DNA of 64,000 bases, from NCBI RefSeq assembly GCF_006385705.1, contig NZ_VFRQ01000004.1, positions 1 through 64,000 of the forward strand, in the 5' to 3' direction. Positions 60,669 to 64,000 of this stretch are shown piece by piece. The translations under genes and the position numbers were made by a program. Source of the DNA: Pontibacter mangrovi (GTDB lineage Bacteria; Bacteroidota; Bacteroidia; Cytophagales; Hymenobacteraceae). Each line of letters opens with the position of its first letter. The first letter of the stretch is position 1. Below the pieces are notes generated by a model. It was not told the origin of the DNA, searched no databases, and worked only from the letters and a program-made list of their open reading frames with translations.

Positions 60669-61094
60669 AACTGGATTTTTGGATTGGGTTAAAAATAATT
60701 TTTCTGAGGGATGTGCCGCTCCGCCTCCAGGTTTGATAGAAGAGGCAAAAGAGAAGCTGCGAGGGCCTACTCGGGCCCGTGTGTAAATCCCGTGAGACTA
60801 AATATAGGCTTTTTTTGTGGCAAAGGCAAATTTTAGGGCGAGGAACCCTGCGCTGGAGTATCACTGCGGCAGCCATCCAAACCCGGGAAGTAAGTATAAA
60901 GTTGCGTTGAAAAGAGCTGTATACCAGGATGAAGTATAAGTGCCTGAGCCGAGAGGAGAGGAGGGCGGCGGCTAACCTGCATGAGCAGGTTGGTTAAATA
61001 AACTATGCCCAGGCCAGCATCAGGGATTCCTGAATAATAGTAAATTAGCGATCTATAGGGTTTCCTACGTATAGGGTGCATATATCCACAACCC
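60669..61094. other. 426-bp intergenic region
   Basis: Lies between the divergent DUF4168 and ClC genes. It has an AACCTGC/GCAGGTT hairpin near 60980, a GGGCC-rich stretch near 60765 and promoter-like AT-rich DNA near 60790-60840. No gene is visible. Confidence 0.4.
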
Positions 61095-62861
61095 ATGAGC
61101 AGACTCAACCGCTACCAGTTGGCTTTTCTTAAGTGGCGCAGAAGGCAGAGCAACAACCGCATCATGCCTTTTGTGTTGAGCGTAGTAGTGGGCCTGATCG
61201 CGGGGCTCTCAGCCATTACGATCAAGACGATCATTTTCTACATAGAGCAGTATGCCGTATACTTTGCCCCTAACCTGCTGAACTTCCTGCTGCCTTTGAT
61301 AGGCTTTTTGCTGGTAACGTTCATCAACCGCAACATCTTTCAGAAAACCGCCTACTTCAGCGGTGCCCGCAACGTGATCGAGGCCATCGAGAAGCACTCT
61401 TCCATCATCAAGTTCCGGCTCATTTACTCAAAGTTCATCACCACAGGACTTACCATCGGTTTTGGCGGAAGCTCCGGGGTAGAGGCGGCCATTATCTCCA
61501 GCGGCTCTGCTGTAGGCTCTAACGTGGGCCGCTTTCTGGGGCTGGGCTACCGGCTGCGCACCCTGCTGATAGGCTGTGGCGTGGCGGCAGGCATCTCGGC
61601 GGTGTATAATGCGCCTATGGGAGGCTTCATCTTTGCCCTGGAAACCATTTTGCCGGAGTTTACGCCCACGCTGCTGATCCCCCTGCTGGTGGCCGCCGCG
61701 GCCGGCAAAATCCTGTTCGAGTTTATCATGGGCCAGCACCTGCGCTTCGAGGTGCCCATCACGGACTTTGCCTACGAACAGATACCGCTGGTCGTGCTGC
61801 TGGGCGTGCTGGGCATGCTCATGTCGAGTTACCTGCTGAAAACCTACAGCTACTGTGCGCAATATTTCTCCCGCGTTAAAAACGCGTATGTGCGGGCGCT
61901 GATCGGAGGCGTGGCCCTCGGCAGCATCATATTTATACTGCCGCCCATGTATGGCGAGGGCTATGTAAGTATAAACGCGCTGCTCAACAACGAGGAGCGT
62001 TCCCTGTTTATGAACTCGCCGCTGGCCGTGCTGCCCAACACGCTCTGGGCCAACCTGCTCTTCTTTTCGCTGATAACGCTGGTAAAACCGATCAGCACGG
62101 GCATTTGCGTGAACTCCGGCGGAGAGGGCGGTTACTTTGCCCCTTCCATCATCACGGGTGGCCTTTTAGGCTTTCTGTTCTTTAAGGTGGCCGATTTCAT
62201 GTTTCCTTTTTATGGGATAAACCAGGCGACCTACATGTTTTTGGGTATGGCTAGCGTGTTTGCCTGCGTGATGAATGCCCCGGTTACCGCCATATTCCTT
62301 GTAGCCGAGATTACCCAAAGCTACGAGCTGTTTGTGCCCCTGATGCTGGTGTGCGCCGTGGCTTATTTCCTGAAGTACTACATCGAGAACCTGAGCCGCA
62401 GCGTGGTGCAACCGAAGGGGCAGAGCAAAGCGCTGCGCGTAGACCGCATCCTGCTAAACCAGCTAAGTATAAAGCAGCTGGTGGAGAAGGATGGTGCCGC
62501 CGTTACCGAAAACGCGGGCTTCCGGAAAGTGGTGGAGAGCTTTGCCAGCTCGGATAAGGACGTGCTGCAGGTGCTGGACGAGCAGGGCATGCTGAAGGGA
62601 ATCATCAGGCTGCAAGACTTCCGGCAGCAGCTGGGCGACACCTCCAACTACGATACCCTGCTGGCCCGCGACATGATGCACCCGCCCGAGGCCGTGGTAG
62701 AGCTGGACGAGTCGGCTGCCGAGGTGCTGGACAAGTTTGACAAGTATAACCTGTGGTCGTTGCCGGTGGTGCGCAAGGGCAAATTTAAGGGCTTTATCTC
62801 CAAGAGCCGTTTGCTAACGCAGTACCGCACCGAGCTTACCCGCGTAAACAGGTTCTTCTGA
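61095..62861 (+). CDS. ClC-family chloride channel/transporter with CBS domains
   Basis: 588 residues. The membrane part has about ten to twelve helices with the anion-path loops GGSSGVEAAIISSGSAVGSNVGRF (gating Glu in GVEAA), YNAPMGGFIFALE and GGEGGYFAPSIITGG. A CBS pair fills about residues 440-580 (KDVLQVLDEQGMLKGIIRL, LWSLPVVRKGKFKGFIS), likely a nucleotide sensor. Whether it is a channel or H+/Cl- exchanger cannot be told by eye. Monocistronic. Confidence 0.9.
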   Translation: MSRLNRYQLAFLKWRRRQSNNRIMPFVLSVVVGLIAGLSAITIKTIIFYIEQYAVYFAPNLLNFLLPLIGFLLVTFINRNIFQKTAYFSGARNVIEAIEKHSSIIKFRLIYSKFITTGLTIGFGGSSGVEAAIISSGSAVGSNVGRFLGLGYRLRTLLIGCGVAAGISAVYNAPMGGFIFALETILPEFTPTLLIPLLVAAAAGKILFEFIMGQHLRFEVPITDFAYEQIPLVVLLGVLGMLMSSYLLKTYSYCAQYFSRVKNAYVRALIGGVALGSIIFILPPMYGEGYVSINALLNNEERSLFMNSPLAVLPNTLWANLLFFSLITLVKPISTGICVNSGGEGGYFAPSIITGGLLGFLFFKVADFMFPFYGINQATYMFLGMASVFACVMNAPVTAIFLVAEITQSYELFVPLMLVCAVAYFLKYYIENLSRSVVQPKGQSKALRVDRILLNQLSIKQLVEKDGAAVTENAGFRKVVESFASSDKDVLQVLDEQGMLKGIIRLQDFRQQLGDTSNYDTLLARDMMHPPEAVVELDESAAEVLDKFDKYNLWSLPVVRKGKFKGFISKSRLLTQYRTELTRVNRFF

Positions 62862-63004
62862 TGCCGCCCCTGCGCCGTGCCGAACAGCCAAAAAATATCT
62901 TTTAGCGCTATCCGGGCAATTTAAGCGGGAATTTCATAACAATAGGCAGGCCTACTGCGTTTCTACTGAAATATTATCAATAACTATTAATTAGAAGAGA
63001 AACT

Positions 63005-63280
63005 ATGGATGCAAACGAGCTAAAAAGAAAAGCCGATTCGATGAACCCTGAAAAGAAGGAGGGACCTGTAGCCGCCGCAATAGAAGAGTATACCGCACGA
63101 ATCCCGTCAGATATGTACCTGTGGGCCGCGCTTGGCTCTATGGCAGTTTCTGCTACGCTAAAAGTATTAAGAAAAGACGAAGAAGCGCTGTTTGTGGGCC
63201 AGTGGGCTCCATCTTTCCTGCTGCTGGGCGTTTACAACAAACTTGTAAAGGAACTGGGCAAAGATAAGTACAGAGACTAA
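63005..63280 (+). CDS. Small hypothetical membrane-associated protein
   Basis: 91 residues. A charged N-terminal segment (KRKADSMNPEKKEGPV) is followed by two hydrophobic helices (LWAALGSMAVSATLKVL and WAPSFLLLGVYNKLV) and a basic C terminus. Good terminator follows. Family not recognised. Confidence 0.6.
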   Translation: MDANELKRKADSMNPEKKEGPVAAAIEEYTARIPSDMYLWAALGSMAVSATLKVLRKDEEALFVGQWAPSFLLLGVYNKLVKELGKDKYRD

Positions 63281-63301
63281 GGGCTGTTACCTGCCACAAA
63301 C

Positions 63302-63333
63302 AAAAAGAGGAAGCCACCACGCTTCCTCTTTTT
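63302..63333 (+). terminator. Intrinsic terminator
   Basis: AAAAAGAGGAAGC pairs perfectly with GCTTCCTCTTTTT, 21 bp after the small membrane-protein gene. Confidence 0.85.
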
Positions 63334-63454
63334 GTTTGTGGCTCAGTTTAGGGTATACTTTAAAGGCCTTCTGCAGTAACCTCTGTTAACTCTAACCTTG
63401 CTAGCCGCTAATTTTGGGTACACATTTTTGCCGGATGCCGTAACAGGAAGGGTT

Positions 63455-64000
63455 ATGTTTGGCATTCAAGATATCCCTAAGTTTTTCCTGGCCTTTTTCC
63501 TGGTGCTTCCTGTTATCTCCCTGTTGCACGAGTCGGGCCACGTTTTCTTTGCCTGGCTGATGGGCGGCAAGAACATTAAAGTGACCGTTGGCTCGGGTAA
63601 AGTGCTTTTTACGGCCGGCATGCTGGAGGTGCGCAAGTATTACTTCTGGTACGGCCTCTGCTCTTTCGATAACCTGAAGCGCAACCGTCGGTTCTCCAAC
63701 ATCCTCATTTTCTCGGGCGGCGTGCTCTTCAACGCCTTGTCGGCGCTTGCGGTCATGGTTATGGTGGAGGAGGACGTAATAAAAGCTGGCATGCTTACCT
63801 ACCAGTTTACCTACTTCTCCATGTACTACATCTTCTTTGCCCTGCTGCCCATGCCTTACCCCGACGGCACCTACAGCGACGGTAAAATCATACTTGACCT
63901 GATCCGGAAACCGCAGGTGGCGGAAAACACATACCGCCTGCACTGGGATGAGAAGACGCAGCAGTGGCAGGTGCTGGACCACAACAGAAAACCGGTAGAG
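63455..64000 (+). CDS. M50-like membrane metalloprotease, truncated by the window edge
   Basis: The ATG at 63455 (after AGGAAGGG) opens a frame that runs off the window, giving at least 182 residues. HESGH near residue 25 is the HExxH zinc motif inside the first helix. MPYPDGTYSDG near residue 135 corresponds to the NPDG region of site-2-protease-like (M50) proteins. Several membrane segments are visible. The end is missing. A minus-strand frame across 63401-63982 is its shadow. Confidence 0.7.
   Translation, partial: MFGIQDIPKFFLAFFLVLPVISLLHESGHVFFAWLMGGKNIKVTVGSGKVLFTAGMLEVRKYYFWYGLCSFDNLKRNRRFSNILIFSGGVLFNALSALAVMVMVEEDVIKAGMLTYQFTYFSMYYIFFALLPMPYPDGTYSDGKIILDLIRKPQVAENTYRLHWDEKTQQWQVLDHNRKPVE

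Noticed and set aside
63401..63982. 193-codon minus-strand frame at the window end
   Set aside because: The plus strand encodes an M50-like protein with HESGH and PDG motifs that runs off the edge; the minus frame is its shadow.
1..64000. CRISPR arrays, tRNA or rRNA genes
   Set aside because: No regularly spaced direct repeats with unique spacers and no cloverleaf-like or rRNA-like segment was noticed. The attC sites are not CRISPR repeats: they differ in sequence, fold individually and are separated by genes.

Overview
The window looks like a piece of a Bacteroidota chromosome, most likely a Cytophagales/Hymenobacteraceae relative of Pontibacter. This is inferred from protein content: a TonB-linked receptor with an N-terminal carboxypeptidase-regulatory domain, many small Cys-anchored lipoproteins, DUF6624 and SPW proteins, a menaquinone gene and complex I genes. 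Shine-Dalgarno sequences are mostly weak, also typical of the phylum. The core is GC-rich; the first 3.4 kb and the gene at 9128-9493 are clearly AT-richer. No rRNA, tRNA or CRISPR array was seen.

Layout. 1-3498: a string of small unrelated genes, each closed by an integron attC-like site, with no integrase visible. 3550-9008: DUF4256, a small lipoprotein, then arginine decarboxylase divergent from arginase-argS. 9081-9526: a 446-bp unit holding a DUF559 nuclease-fold gene between perfect 33-bp inverted repeats. 9564-21820: glutathione peroxidase, menA, lipoproteins, an outer-membrane receptor, pncA, a DEAD-box helicase, a 28-residue micropeptide gene, yebC, a CoA-transferase and a conserved unknown. 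22135-23156 (minus strand): phenylalanine hydroxylase preceded by a Tyr-codon-rich leader ORF and an intrinsic terminator, an apparent tyrosine attenuator. 23313-29728: phosphatase-fold lipoprotein, CotH-like protein, ABC-F, SPW, RDD, murI. 30074-39385: nuoH-I-J-K, a CDF-type transporter, nuoL-M-N. 39393-49762: a PurF-like protein, two secreted amidohydrolases, a PhoD-like phosphatase, a disordered Arg/Tyr/Gly-rich protein, a META lipoprotein and an HTH regulator. 50120-52602: gluconokinase plus 6-phosphogluconate dehydrogenase. 52866-64000: beta-barrel protein, acetyltransferases, RluE-type pseudouridine synthase, a Bcr/CflA pump, aldo/keto reductase, YceI, DUF4168, a ClC channel with CBS domains and the start of an M50-like protease.

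Intergenic DNA is crowded with dispersed repeats: a GCGCAAGCGTCCGCTTGTGC palindrome family, a 104-108 bp MITE-like element, G-rich palindromes, a 161-bp hairpin element and two composite repeat clusters. The hexamer AAGTAT/ATACTT is strikingly over-represented, also inside genes.

Most interesting candidates: (1) the tyrosine leader-peptide attenuator in front of phhA; (2) the integrase-less attC cassette array of unknown genes; (3) the DUF559 mini-element and its possible gene-less relatives.
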